This document shows, piece after piece, positions 35,973 to 48,733 of a stretch of DNA of 64,000 nt. Origin of the DNA: Formicarius rufipectus. Its lineage: Eukaryota; Chordata; Aves; Passeriformes; Formicariidae. Every line of letters begins with the position of its first letter. Positions within the stretch are counted from its first letter, which is position 1. The stretch lies in contig VXAU01003549.1 in assembly GCA_013399695.1 (NCBI GenBank), positions 27,314 to 91,313 on the forward strand, given 5' to 3'. Both the position numbers and the translations under genes were made by a program. A model generated the notes under the pieces. The model was not told the origin of the DNA. It searched no databases and worked only from the letters and a program-made list of their open reading frames with translations.

Positions 35973-37514
35973 AAGAACAAGTGAATCTGACAAATGTGGT
36001 AGTTGGTTTAAGAGTGATTTGAAAATAAAGCATGTGGTAGAAAACTGTTTGTTAGGTTTCACAGAAGCAGAAAATCAATTTGCCTCCTACAAGGGTGGTT
36101 ATCTCTGGTGTGCATACTTACTGCCCAGGTCAGCCCATCATTTCTGGAGCCTCTTGGTTAAAGATACTATCTTCTTTAATGAAATTTAGTTCATTTTCCT
36201 AAATGATCCCAAAATTGATTACTATTTCCAATACACACTAAATGCAGTTCTGTTTTATGTTAAAGAAGATTGATTTCATTTCCCAGCATAAAGGGTTTAC
36301 CAGTGAACATTTTATGAACTGTATAGAAAAACACAGATCAGCAAATCCAAAAGGCATATGTTCCTTTTCCCTTTCTTCTCTACTTCTCCCATCTGCTGCT
36401 TTCTTGCAGTGACCTTTCTTTTGGAATAATATAATTTTTAACATAGGCTAGGTCTCTTCTTTCTGTATCAAAAATTTCTGTCAGAACTGCAAATTTTTTT
36501 CAGACTTAATAGCAATACACCATTTCTAAAGTATTTTTTTCATTAGACTTTTGGTTCTTTACCTAAGGTCAATTATGCAATTTTACCTTGAGTAAAAATT
36601 TTTTTAATTTTTTTTTTATATAATGTGAAAAAGGATATTTTTTCTTCCCACTGAAATGAGGTGGCTACAATGAATAGACTATGACTAACTGGTAGAGCTC
36701 AACAATACTAAAAATCTGTAGATCAGATCAGTATTAAACTGGAAAAGAGACTTTTTAAGTGATGCAGTAAAATTTCAGAAGCTTATATTTGACTAGCAAA
36801 TAAGTGAATATTCCTATAATTAAGATAATTAGCACTGGATATTAGACAAAGAAGTATAGATAAGGTAGTTGAAATTCTAGTGTCTTTGAAACTAAGTATT
36901 CTGAATTCTTTGCTATGGTCAGGGTCTCCTCCTGTCCTTACAGCTCAGGGGTGAAGGATGGAAGAGAGGCTTGTTGAAAGCTACAGTAATGAAACAGTGT
37001 GTTCAGTTGCAGGACTGAAGCCTTTATGACTCAAATTATCCAGAAGCGAATATGGTTTTCCTTCCCAAGATCTGATCTCATCTGGCTACTGTTTGGCCTG
37101 CACTGCTTGTATGTTGGTTGCTCAACTGGATGGAGACACTGGGTATGGAACTATTTAGAAGTTAAGCTATGAAACAGAAGGAAAATCTGGTCTGTGTAAA
37201 GAGCTTTTCTTCACTGGTATTGCACACTAATATATGAGACTGAGGTCCAATTATAGTGTCACATGAATACAAAATTTTTAATATTAAAAGAGGAAGAAAC
37301 AAATTCTGTATGACACCTTAACTGAAATATTTATCATTATTAACTTGGAGAAAGAGATAACTACATTCTGCCTTGCCTATTGATCTTACTGAGATAAGCT
37401 GCATGATTTCCTATTAATCCACCGTCTCCTCAAAAATATGTCTAATGAAGCTTACAGGAATCCCCAGGATGCTTTACTGCAGAACACAATATTACAATAT
37501 TCTTCTTTTGTTTC

Positions 37515-37534
37515 TTTTTTTTTTTTTTTTTTTT
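37515..37534 (+). repeat. Poly(T) tract, about 20 T
   Basis: An uninterrupted run of about 20 T, preceded by pyrimidine-rich cttcttttgtttc. The flanking DNA shows no recognisable retroposon. Confidence 0.9.
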
Positions 37535-38436
37535 AATATTTTGTATGAGATACCAAGTTTCAGGTTTATTTTAGGTAACACAGATTTGAAGCAGGAAATA
37601 AGGAAATAGCTCTCCTTTATATCAAACTAGCTTGAAGTACAAAAAAGTAAATATGAGTAAAAAGAGTAAATACTTTGGTAATTGACCCTCTATATAATCT
37701 GTGACAGCTTAATCTCAGAAAGCTAATTGTGCAATGACTTGTTTCTAGATTGGCAAATTACCCTGAAGACACATCACTTACAATTTGCAGTAAGAGCTGA
37801 GTCAGCAGCTGCCTAGCTTGACAGAGTGAACAGTTCAGCATATTTTTATGAACATAAAGTTTGAAGAAACATCATGATCTTCTCAGAATTATTTATTTGT
37901 CCTAGTCCATTAGCCCTTCTTGTCCTGGTCTTTCCTCTGTCACATCTGCACAGATGTGCAGTTGTGGAGACAGACACAGCTCAGTGTCTGTGCTGTGCTG
38001 GCATGGCTCTGTACCAGAGAGGGATGCTCCTTGACATCATTCCAATTAAAAAAAAAAAAAAGTACTGGCAGTTATATACACAGTCAGATTCTGGAGATTT
38101 CTGGATGTTTTCCATGACTAATTTTAACTTCTTGCAATTTGATAACTCCCTGGTTAAGAAAAAAAAAAGAATATTGCAGTGAATCCTTGGTTAAGAGTAC
38201 GTTTATGTAAAACCTTGTGGTTCATGAATCCATCTGATTGTCAGTCATCTCTAGGAACAATTACTTTTAAAGCAATGTAGCTATTTATATAGCTTGGTTT
38301 GCCTTCAGCTTTTGGGCCTATTCCTCTACACCACTTGCAGCACTATGCTGTGATCAGTGCTTACTGAGTGCTCCATCTGTTAAGCTTTGCTTTTCACACG
38401 CTCCCCTTCCTGTCTGTGTTTCTGGGTTTGTGTTTG

Positions 38437-39000
38437 CCGTGCCCTCCGTGCCACCCCACCCCGCAGAGCCGGGCCCTGGGCTGCGGCGGGGCCGTGTCTC
38501 CCGTGCCCAAAGCCTCTGCTTCCCGGCACACACGGGCGTGTGTTGGGAGCGGTGCGGGAAAGTGCAGCAAACATCCAGCGGTCTGAGGCAATAGTGACAG
38601 AGATATCCCGAGTGCTGGGGGTGTCTCTGCTCAGAGCAGAGCTGGCGGCCCGAACCAGGTGTGGGGAACTTGCCGGCGGGAGTGGAGAGCGAAGTCGGCG
38701 TGAGCATCCCGCTGGTGCCGGGCAGCCCTTTCACACCCGAGCGCGGCGTGCCCGCTCCGCGCTCCCTGGAGGGCATTTCCCCGGCACTGTGACACGCGTG
38801 ACAGCGAGCGGCGGCTCCCGGGGATGCGTGGATGTATATGGGTGCGTGGATGTGAGCATCCCCTGCGCGGGGTGCTCCGGGTCACCGCCGCCGTGCCCGG
38901 GCTGAACGCCTCGGAGCGGGCTGGTGGTGTGGATTTGTCCCGCCTCTCCTTTGGAGGTCCCTTGCAGCGTTCTGGGCTTGGTTTTGTGTCGGTGCGCAGG
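38437..39000. promoter_or_regulatory. Orphan CpG island (candidate promoter or enhancer)
   Basis: This region is about two-thirds G+C and carries roughly 50 CpG dinucleotides between 38461 and 39000 by eye count. That puts the observed/expected ratio near 0.9, against very few CpGs in neighbouring kilobases. It contains an E2F-like gcgggaaa at 38554-38561, GC-box-like ccccaccccgcag at its left edge, acgcgt within a gtgac...gtgac repeat near 38790, and a doubled tgcgtggatgt at 38825 and 38843. In warm-blooded vertebrates unmethylated CpG islands usually mark promoters or orphan enhancers. No credible coding exon overlaps: long frames on both strands arise because stop codons are rare in GC-rich DNA. 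Direction of any transcript is unknown. A GC-rich retrocopy or repeat is an alternative, but I recognise none. Confidence 0.75.
38825..38853 (+). repeat. Two copies of tgcgtggatgt, 18-base period
   Basis: Identical 11-base words lie at 38825-38835 and 38843-38853 inside the CpG island, separated by atatggg. Just after the second copy, gagcatcccc partly mirrors the preceding ggggatgcg. It may be a small local duplication or paired factor-binding sites. Confidence 0.8.
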
Positions 39001-41339
39001 ACAGGTGTGTTGTGGAGGTGGCAGCAGCACTGAAACCTGCACCTCTGCCCTGGCCCCAAACGCCCAGCTTGGGGTCCTGGGGCGAGGCACAAACCACACT
39101 GGGGTGGCTGTTCTTTCAACTAAAAGCCTTGTAATTTTTAAGCTTTTTTGTTTATTTGCTGGGGAAAAAAAAGTAAAAATAAAAGTAATTCTAGAACAAT
39201 ACACTGGGAGCAATGCAAAAGTATATACCAAAGAGGAGCTCCACTTTAAGCTCATGGCTGCTTCATCATCCGTGTATTCAGTGTACAGCGTGGCTACTTA
39301 AGCAGCTGTCAGAAAACAAAAGTACTCTGGAGAACAGTACAGTCTTCAGGCATCATTTCAGATTATGTAGATAATTTAATCTTAACCACATTTATGCTTT
39401 AATAAGCTTCTTTTTTTAACATATCATAACATGAATATACCTTTCTGAGTGAAAGCAAGATGCCCTTTATTGTTAAAGTGACAGCAGTAGTTTTTGATAC
39501 TGTGTCAATATGTTAGTATATATAACTGTTTTATTCCCTAGTCAAGTATAACTGTAGTGTTTCTAGTCTGTGTTTTGTTTGCAACCTTGTCTCTATTTTT
39601 TTTTTCTTTTTTTAATATCAGAACATATCATATGTTGAATTAGGTTGCATGAAATTAATGTCTGTACAAGGTTAAAAAAAAACATTTTATTTGTTTGGAT
39701 GTAACTGCATGACCCAAAAATGTAGGACTATTTTTAGAAGAACCAAGTAAAACAAAAGATACTTAATTATTTTCTACCTGAATGATACTCCTGGGATCAC
39801 TAGAGAAATAATGAATTTTAATACTTTATGTTAATTCCAGCCACCTTATTGTCCTTCTGTTTCGATTTTGGTTGCTGGTTTACGAACAAGATACCTTTTG
39901 TACTTCATATCCTGGGCACATCTTGTTACTACTGGACTCCAGTCTTATATTTTTGTCACTTTTTCCTTAAGGCAGTCTTGGACATAATTTGTCTAAAAAA
40001 TATTGATGAAGCAAAAAAAATCTTCTGTCCGTCTGTTGAAAAATGTCAGAGTTCTGAGAAGCCAAAACACACATGGCAGTCTTCTCCTGTGGAAATCTGT
40101 AAAGCAACACTGCCAAAATTGAAGCTCTCTGTATTATTACAGGCTGGTAATGTCTGTACATTTTATGAGGAATCTTAGAGCCTGACCTTATATATCATGT
40201 AGGAATATATCACAGCTCCAGCATCATGCCCACTAGCTAAAATGATTGCTGATCTTTAATCTTCAGTTTTTGATTTGAAGACATGGTGAATTGGAAGCCT
40301 GCCACAGATCTTGATAGGCTGTTAGAAAGGTTAATTACATATTATTTTACTTTCTTGAAAATATGCTTCATTTTCTGGTCTGAAATCTCCAGCTGCTGTG
40401 GCATGGGGGGGCATATTCCTGTGCAAGACATGTTCCTGTAGGAACATTTACAAGGCCAGAGTTCAATATATTAATGCCTTTCCTGAGGGAAGTCAGGTAG
40501 GAAATGTGCAAAAGACTTGCAATAGGTAATGTGAGTCTGACAAAGACCACGGGAAACAGAGGGATGAAGACTGGAGGTAAGGAGAGAGAGTAAAAGGTTA
40601 GATCAGGATGAGCCCTTCTGGGGATATTTTTCCATTTTAATTTGATTTGAATTTGTACCATGTGCTTCTGCAGAAACCTATTTCATCAAGAAACTTCATG
40701 CACAGTCTAAGACTGGAGCTCTGTGAACTCTTAGCAATTGTCTCTAGTGTGATAGGACGCAATGTCCTCTGCCAAACAACATGACATGTTATCCTCACTG
40801 GAAAATGAGTTTCTAGTGAAGAGAAATACTACAGCTAAAAAAAGCAAACCTTTTGTGTTCAGTAACTTGAAAGTTACTCTGAAAATGCAATCCTCATTTG
40901 AGATGGTTGCAACTATAGTACATGAGTAATGCTGCCCAAACACTTCACTTGTGCAGGTCAGACACAGGCTGTAACTTATGTGGGGTTTGAAAACTTGTTT
41001 ATTTTCATGTTGCATTTATATCCAGAAGATCTAAACTTTCAAAAAAAAGAAAAATAAATTTAGTCTAGAGATAAGCTTCTGTTTTCCTCCTGTCTTTTTA
41101 AGTAAATCCTACTGCTCATCTGCTTGTGAATATACGGTTTGGGTTTCTATAAAGGAAATATATCTAGCTTTGCTGGGTGGCTGCTGAGGCTGATGATGTT
41201 TTGAAACTTATGTTTGAGCTACAAGGTGCCCTGGCAAGGAACTTGTGTCAATGCATTTCTTGATGTGGAAGGTTTGTGAATCTTAAGGTCATGTACTAAA
41301 ATTTTCCTATGTTCCAATGGAAAACCCATTTCTTCTGAG
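39001..41339. other. Intergenic flank right of the CpG island
   Basis: GC content drops quickly after 39110 into AT-rich DNA with A-runs (39162-39185). Frames at 39828-40178 plus (116 codons) and 40368-40661 minus show no known domain. No splice-supported exon is convincing, although ggaggtaagg near 40573 resembles a donor. Confidence 0.6.
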
Positions 41340-41592
41340 TATCATATAACAGTTTCAGTTGGAAGGGACCTTTAAAGGCCACCTAGTTCAATCTCCCTGC
41401 AACGAGCAAGGGCATCTTTAGATCTGGTTGCTCAGAGCCCAGTCCAACCTGATCTGGAGTATTTCCAGGGATGGAACATCTCCACAGCCCTGTGCCTGTT
41501 ACCACCCTTGCCATAAAAACTTTATTCCTTATTATCTAGTCTGAGTCTGTACTCTTTTAAATTACAACCATTACTCTATCACAACAGGCCAT
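41340..41592 (-). mobile_element. CR1 LINE 3' fragment, minus orientation
   Basis: Read on the plus strand this is the reverse complement of the CR1 3' region. It shows agttggaagggaccttta, then aggccacctagttcaatctc. It continues with gttgctcagagcccagtcca, acctgatctggagtatttcc and agggatggaacatctccaca, and ends with ttattccttattatctagtc followed by attactctatcacaacaggc. Thus the element's 3' end faces left. It is about 250 bp, 5'-truncated, with no open reading frame, and diverged enough to be old. The orientation is opposite to the CR1 copy at 3.9 kb. Confidence 0.88.
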
Positions 41593-44500
41593 ACTAAATT
41601 ATGTCTTTTGAACATCTTGGAGATACTGGGCCAGATGTCTATTGGTGAAAATAATGTTGCATTCTAAAATTTAGTAGAGCTATTTTGATTTCAATCCAGA
41701 GAGGATCTGGCTCTTTGTTTCCAGTATTTTCTCTCCTTTAATTTTCAAATCTTCAGGCAAAGAATAACACAACCAAAACCTGGAACACTACAACTATCTC
41801 CAGCTTTTCAGAGTACAAGTGAAATTACAGAATTTTCTTCCAAGTGCTAAAGAAAAGGTGTCAGCCTCACTTTGAACTGCATTGAAGTCATGTGCTTATC
41901 AAACTCACTGGGTGAAACCCTATAAACTGGCATTATGCAAGTGCCTGTTTTGTGGAACCTAGTGTGGAGATGGATATGGTCCATCTTCAAGGTGAAGTAT
42001 GGAATGTAAATGTATGGTATTTTAGGAGCATCTGTTGTTAAGATACCCAACTGGTGCTGGTCTCCTTCATTTCAGAAACTAACAGAGGGTAATGGTTGGA
42101 AAGAAGTACAACAGTGCAATGTACTTCAACCTGTGATCCCTAATCTGACTGGACTGCAAGTGAGCACAGAGGCGTCAAAACATTATCTGTGAAGTGTTTG
42201 CCAAAAACTGAAGTGCTGACAGGCTTAGCTGGAACCTGGCTCATGGTGGTTGTTAGCACTCATTGGCAACAACAGCTACAAATGGCTGGAAATTGCCAGC
42301 AAGCAATTTTAATGCTAAAATTACCATTCTGTGAACCAAACATTTTCTGTTTAGCCCAGTGATAAGTACTGTGGTGTTCATGTTTCCAAAGAAGGATTAG
42401 GACTGTAACTCTTTCAAGGCAAGTTAAAAAAAAAGTAGACTTAACCCTTCCTCCTTTCCTTTCTCCCTTTCCCTTCTCCAGTTGAGGTTTCAGCATAAGG
42501 GTCCCAAATACAAAACTCTTTAGTTGCCCATGCTGTTAATGGTGCCTTTAGTTTCCCATTTGTTTTGGAATTTTGTTGAGGGGGGAATGAACAATGACAA
42601 TTTAAAAAATACTCAGGTGTTTTAGTTGAAAGATAGATCATGCTGTAACCATACAGGAATGAATGAGGGGGAGAAAAAAAATGCAGGAATATGTATCACA
42701 AGAACTGTCTTAAGTACTTATGTATAGCTTCAGAAATTCCATTCCACCTCAGGGAATGAATAAATAGTTTCTCTCTGGTCAGAACTGAATGTGAAGGTAA
42801 CAGCAGAATACAGTATTTTCTGTGAGAATCTTATAATTCACATATGACAATGGATTTCTCTCTTTTAAATAACTCTTTAGATTCTGCAGCTACCTGAGCT
42901 CTTAAAACAGTTCTTGTCTTTTCTGTGTTCCTTCTTCACTCTTCTTGAATTCTGTAGTTTTACAGACAGTTCTACTTTCAGTGACTTCTAGCTGCTCCAA
43001 GGAAAAAAATAATTCATTCTTTGTTCAGCACAACTGTAACATACAGGATATATTTTTGTCTGTTTATAGTGCCTTGGTACCTTAACTGCATTGTGCCTGA
43101 CTTTCAAGAGAGTTGTGAAAATACAGAACATGTAGCTATTTTCATAAAGTACATTTATATATATATTCATTGTTCTTTCCCTTTGCTCTGCTGGTTACTC
43201 ATCCCCTGTCATGATCCTCTTTCCCAGTTGCTTCTCCTGCTCCTTTTATTTTCCCCTCTCACAAATTCTTATTGTAGTAGCAGTGCCTCTGGCAATATTC
43301 CTCCTGTTGTTTTGCTTTAATAACATCACCTCTTCCCCGCAGCGCCGTCCTGCGATGCCGATTTGTGACCAGCTCAATATATCAAGGTCACTGAAGCACT
43401 GTCCCTACCCCTGTCCTTCTTGGGGACAGGCAGCTTTGGCAAGGCCTGGAAATCTGCCACTCTGTTGATTCCTGACCCAAACAGACGTACTTTCAGATCA
43501 GTGAGTTCTGTATGTCTCCCGCACTGATGTATTTTGCAGGCATTGTTTAGGGTTGGCTCCCAAAATCCTACAGTACTCTTAGGAGGAAAGCAGATATTAA
43601 AATATTAAAAATATACAAAGCTAGTTGGAATCTACAAGGACTACCTCCAGTTGAAATGGTTTACTGTATTTGGTCCAGTAAGACAGATCAGGGGGTATTT
43701 AACTCCTGAGATCAAAATGCCTCAGTTGCTCTGATGTCATCACATCCCCCCTCCCTGCCTTTGTCAAACCGTGTCATCTCAAAGCTGAGATATGGCATCT
43801 GCAGGATAGCAGCACGCTCCTTACAGTCCTGACTCCCATGGGCAGAAGGAGATTTTAAAAACTGCTAAAGGATTTTCATTGCAGACCCTCCTTTGGAAGC
43901 CAGTTATCCAGAACTGCAGATGCTGTTACGAAGTTGACAAAATCATTTGGCCACACTGATGATTAATTTATCAAGGGCTTAAAGGCATTAAACCAGTGAC
44001 CTGGTAAAATCGTTGGAGTCAGATAAAGGGATGCCTGTGTGAACAGAGCTGAGGCCTTTTAACAGTTTTTAGAGGAAAAGTATGTGTTAAGAGCATGCAA
44101 AAAATGGCAGTGTTCAGAGAACAGGGCAGCCAAAGTAATTTGCAAAGAGAAACAGTGTGAGATTTTTGCATACAGACTTTGCTGCAAATATTAATATAGG
44201 CCCACAGCATCAATGAGATGAAAGCTAGAGAAAGATAAATTCCCAACCTCTTAGAGGAAAAAAAATTAATTTTTCTTTATTATAAAATACTTGGGTAATA
44301 AGGAACCCATCTCATCTTGCAGTTTTGCATTCTTGCATTCATCTGGAATCTCAGTTAAGCTATTCCCAGCAAAAGTATCTGTCTGAGAACTGTGCATTTT
44401 AGTAAAGGGGCCTCATTCTGGAGTCTGTGCATATTCCCTATAACTATTTGGTGGTCTGATGTTGTTGGTGGTTCGTATCTGCCCATTACATTTGTGTAAA

Positions 44501-44631
44501 GAATTTCTGTAAACTTCACCACTATTTCTAGATAGTAGTGTAAATATTTAAAGTCCTTTTGATTCTTAAATAGGCTTTTGTATGCTAAATTCTGAAATTC
44601 CAAAGACATTTTGAAAGGTAAACTTGGTGGG

Positions 44632-44670
44632 TTTTTTTTTTTTGTTTTTGTTTGTTTTTTTTTTTTTTTT
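44632..44670 (+). repeat. T-rich tract with G interruptions
   Basis: Thirty-nine bases of T interrupted by single G residues, ending in a pure run of 16 T. On the minus strand it would be an A-rich tail, but no recognisable retroposed sequence precedes it. Confidence 0.9.
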
Positions 44671-45129
44671 GCAAGTGTAAACTAATCTTTTTTGCTGAGT
44701 CCAAGAAACTCATATTTTTCGAACATGTCTGCCTCAATCCATCAGCATGACTTCTCAAATAGTTTGGAAAACAGTATTCCAAACTGGCTCTTTCAGAAAA
44801 GAAGGTACTCAACCTGCATTTATGTGCAGACTGCCTGTGTCCCAGGCAGTGCTGGATGGGGTTTGCAGGGGTCATTTTCTCTCGGGCAGCGCTGTCGCTG
44901 TGACAGGGCTGCCTCAGATGTTGTTTAGTATCATCGAGCTTTGCAGGCCTGTGCATTGCAGGAAAAACATCACCAGTTCCTCATCACTGCCTGCTCAGAA
45001 TGAGACTTTGCTCTTCTCCAACGGTCTTATTTTGTAACTTTCTTCTAAGATTGCGGCTGTCATAACACTATTTCTTTCTTTGCATTTAAAATAGCCTGGG
45101 ATAATGTAAGTTTTAAGCAGTAATTACCT

Positions 45130-45480
45130 CTATGTTAGAAATTTTGTCTGCTCTGAGGAAAGATCACACCAATTAGATTTTAATGATTATATGTAAAATT
45201 AAAGCCACTAGTCCCCATCTTGAAAATACCCACCGAGATAAGTCTATTATTGCAAGCAGGGAAGAAACAGCAATTCGTATTTGTGGTGGTTAAATGACCA
45301 CATTGTTTGCCTGAATCTGTGTCCAATTTCTAGCATTCAACAACGTTGTAATAGGATATCAAGTCTTGGGCAACTCATGCAATAAAAAGAGGCAATTATC
45401 ATGGTGCTGCAGTTAATGAATGACCTTGCTGACAGAAACAATCATTACAATAAACATAGTCAGGTTGTTATGTTTGTTTA
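45130..45480. promoter_or_regulatory. Candidate conserved non-coding element
   Basis: This block is free of simple repeats and rich in words shared by developmental enhancers: caccaattagattttaatga (TAAT/ATTAG cores), gcaattatcatgg, gcagttaatgaatgacctt, and aacaatcattacaataaaca (SOX-like ACAAT and forkhead-like ATAAACA). It reads as constrained rather than decayed repeat DNA, but this is an impression only. In mammals the desert downstream of this gene lies on the ZIC1/ZIC4-bearing chromosome arm segment, so long-range regulation is conceivable. Confidence 0.22.
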
Positions 45481-48400
45481 TTTTTTTTTTTTTTTGGTAA
45501 ACCATTCCCTCTTCAAAAGAAGATTTTAGGAAGGAGATAATAATCAGATTGCAGCAGAATTATAAATGAAATAGCACATCTCCTTTACCTTCAAACTTCA
45601 CTGATGCTTTACGTTTATTAGCAGAGAATGTACATTTGCTGATGTCTTCTGAAATATTTTTAGCTAGTACTTAGCCAGCAAATATAGAGTTTATTTCCTA
45701 GTATGGTATTTTTTTGAGCACTGACAATGACGATGCACATCCAGGATTTATTTCTCAATTGTGATACGGGCTTAGTAAGTTCTTTTCTCTGTCCTGTATT
45801 CTCAGTTCCCATTTTTTGAGCAGTCAACTTGGTCACAAGAGTGAAGAAGTCAATTGAGCTAAAAACTGCTGCTTACTTCCTTGCTAGGAGAAAGGTTGTG
45901 TTAGTCCACAAGGCTTTGTAATGAAAGGGTACCTTTGCTGAAATAGGAACATATTGCACTAGATAATTCTGCATTGTCTTCCTACAGAGGGGAAACTGAG
46001 TTAGTTTGCCAGTGGTATTGTCTAGACTGAAATACAGGGTAGATTTACTCCTTTTAAATTTGTTCACCTTATTAAATCACACAATCCCCAAAATATTGTA
46101 GAAGTGAGGAACAGTACACTAAGGAAATATTAATAGTGTGGAGTACAGAAAAGTATTTAAAGAAGTATTTCAAGTGCCAGTATTGCAGTGTTATGTTTAG
46201 TTCACTGGATCCATGTTACATGGAAGAGTAGCGGAATTAGGAGGTTTTGAGGTAACTGTCATTGTGCTTTAGTGAAACTGCTGTTTCTAAACTTTGCATT
46301 ATATACTTTTGTACATAATGTAGCTTTATTTGGAAATGTAAAGGTAAAAGTTTTTATTGAACAGGGATACTGCAGTTGGCACAGATAAGAGGGTTTTTGA
46401 GACAGTTTTTGCCTATGAAATATTGAAACTGACTTTCTATCCTCGTTCAGAATTACTCTTGTTGTTGAGGCTGGGCAAAGTCAAAGTGTAACCAGATGCA
46501 TTAATTAATGAAAAGAGGAAAAATATTTTAATATTTTACCTTTATTATGAAGGTAAAAACTGGTGACTCTTTTAAATCCATGAGTCCTTTACTATAAAAT
46601 CCCCATTGAAGAGGTTCTCTCCTATACTCTCCTGGTATAAAATTGTACTGCTTACTATGAGACTGAGTGTCTTTTGAGACAATAACCTGACCTCTGTGTG
46701 TTGTCTCTACATGAGGTTTTGTATAGTTTGTTCCTTCAGAGAACTGGGTCTTGGGTTACAGTTTACTGTGGTAATCCTGCAGAGGAAACTACTGTCAAGA
46801 GGGTATGTGGGTTATGTTGTTTTAAAAACACTGAATATTTTCAAATGCTTGTTTGTCACTGATGTGCTGAGCCAGCACTAGTCTAGGCTTAGTTTTAGAG
46901 GGGAAAATTGTCATTCTGTATTCACTATGCACCATTGTCTAAACTTAGCAATTACTTGAAATAACAATTGCTTGCAATATCTTTTTTAAAAAAAATTATT
47001 TGAACAGTAAAAGCATATTCAGGTACTTTGCTTTGGGGAGCTGAATAATTTGTGAAAAATTCTTGCAATTTATGACGACCACCTGCTCTCTTGGTCATAG
47101 ATTAATAACACCTGACCAAGCATGAAAACATGCTGAGTCCATCTGCCTCTGCCCATGCAGGGGGCATTGCAGCGTTGTCTTATTAACTCCGCAGCACAGC
47201 ATCCCATCCAGAACCATGTTATCAGTCCTGTGCAACCAGCTCATTTGAGAGAATGGGGGATCTGTTCACACAGGACCTTGGCAAACAACCTATTTATCTG
47301 GACTTCTTTTGCCATAGTGCTGCATAGTGCTCTGCATCTTTGGGGAAGAGGCTTTATTTTTAGTTAATGTTCCACACACGTTCTTCCCAAACCCCTTTCA
47401 GTGAACCACAGGGGTGCTGCCTATGTCGGTGTGACCACATCTCATGGGACTGCATTTGGATTAGGTCTTCTTGCCTCATTCTGCAAAGTGCTAAAATACG
47501 TTTTCAATTTCAAGCACAAAAACAATAAAATTGAAATAATTACCATGAAGGAACAAAAATGATCAATAAATTAAACTTTTATTGTTATTTCAAAATAAAT
47601 AGGAAAAAAAAGGGGAAGGAAAAAAAAATCTTTCCTGGAAGTCAAACTCCTCTGAGATACCTGTAACAAGCAAAAAGTATGAACAAGTGGTGGCTTATAA
47701 CTATGTGGAAGATGGTGCTTGAAATAGTAAAGATAATTAGTACCTTTAGGTGCCACCAACCTGTACGGTACTTATGTAATACCCAGCTTTATAATTAAGT
47801 GATCTTATTTCCAGCTCGATCCTTTCTTTTTCTGCAATTATGTGTTCAGATCATGGACTTCAGCCTGGGAAGCCTGACATTTGTGTCTGTGGTGCAGTTA
47901 GCCCAGGCTTAAGCCTTTATCCCTTTCTCCTCCAGATGGATCGACCTGTGCAGAACAGCTTAGAGCCTTGGTCAGGGAGTTTGAGCTCCTTGGGCTAAAG
48001 GGCCCCACCAAAGTACCTTCTTGTCTCGGGAGCAGGCTGGGCTGTGAGCTTGTGCACTGTAACGATGCTACTGACCGACAGGAGCTCCGTGTTCCATAAA
48101 GCTCTTCCAAACCCAAGGAGAAAACAAGCAAGCGGATAAATCCCTTTGTAGGAACTTTTATAAATCATGGAAGATATAAGTAAAAGTCAGATTCTAAGGA
48201 CATGAAAGCTGAACTATAGTGTTGAAAGAAGACACACATCAATTTGAAATTAAGCAAATGCCTGCCCTTTTTCAGGAGACTGTAGCCCCCCACCCTGCCC
48301 TGTTTTTTTTTTCTCCCTCATGTTGGTGCTGAAATTTCTTTTTGATGAAGAGAAATATATAACTTCTTTTAAATGAAAGCAGAAATTACAGTAATTTAGT

Positions 48401-48707
48401 GGGGGCTGGAAGGACATCTGCTGTCTCCTTAGCTAACCAGTGTGGGTTTTAGGTACTAGAGGGAGTGTGAAGAGCTTTTTCTTTCCCACTGTGCACCTCA
48501 GCTTTTCAAATCGTTGCTGTTTGCAACTTTTAATGGTCACATTTGTGAACAAATGAACATCTGGACACAAGCACTGTATGTGCTTGTATGCCACATTGAC
48601 TACTTATTTCCAAACATTTTGATGCTGTTCTTTAAATATTAGAAAAAGACAAAAAATATTTTTGATAGGAAAATTAAATACTTTGCATCACTTAAAGCAG
48701 TTGCTTG

Positions 48708-48733
48708 ATTTATTTATTCATTTATTTATTTTA
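48708..48733 (+). repeat. Degenerate (ATTT)n microsatellite
   Basis: About six ATTT/TTTA units with one C interruption (atttatttattcatttattt). Low-complexity AT-rich sequence. Confidence 0.8.

Larger units (their letters stand above)
21698..38436. other. Long intergenic stretch without recognised genes
   Basis: About 16.7 kb has no supported exon. Open frames up to 111 codons (26931-27266 plus) or 108 codons (26023-26349 minus) show no family resemblance, and plus and minus frames overlap each other. There is an N at 25980. Simple-sequence tracts occur at 22751-22766, 32329-32345, 35941-35972, 36599-36618 and 37515-37534. Small inverted repeats lie at 24414-24425 and 28143-28162. No further CR1 or LTR copies were recognised by eye; diverged ones may have been missed. 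Confidence 0.65.

Noticed and set aside
38387..39255. Overlapping open frames of 140-174 codons on both strands in the CpG island
   Set aside because: They occupy several frames on both strands at once, as expected where stop codons are rare in GC-rich DNA; none shows a domain, and one runs into AT-rich intergenic DNA without a change in character.
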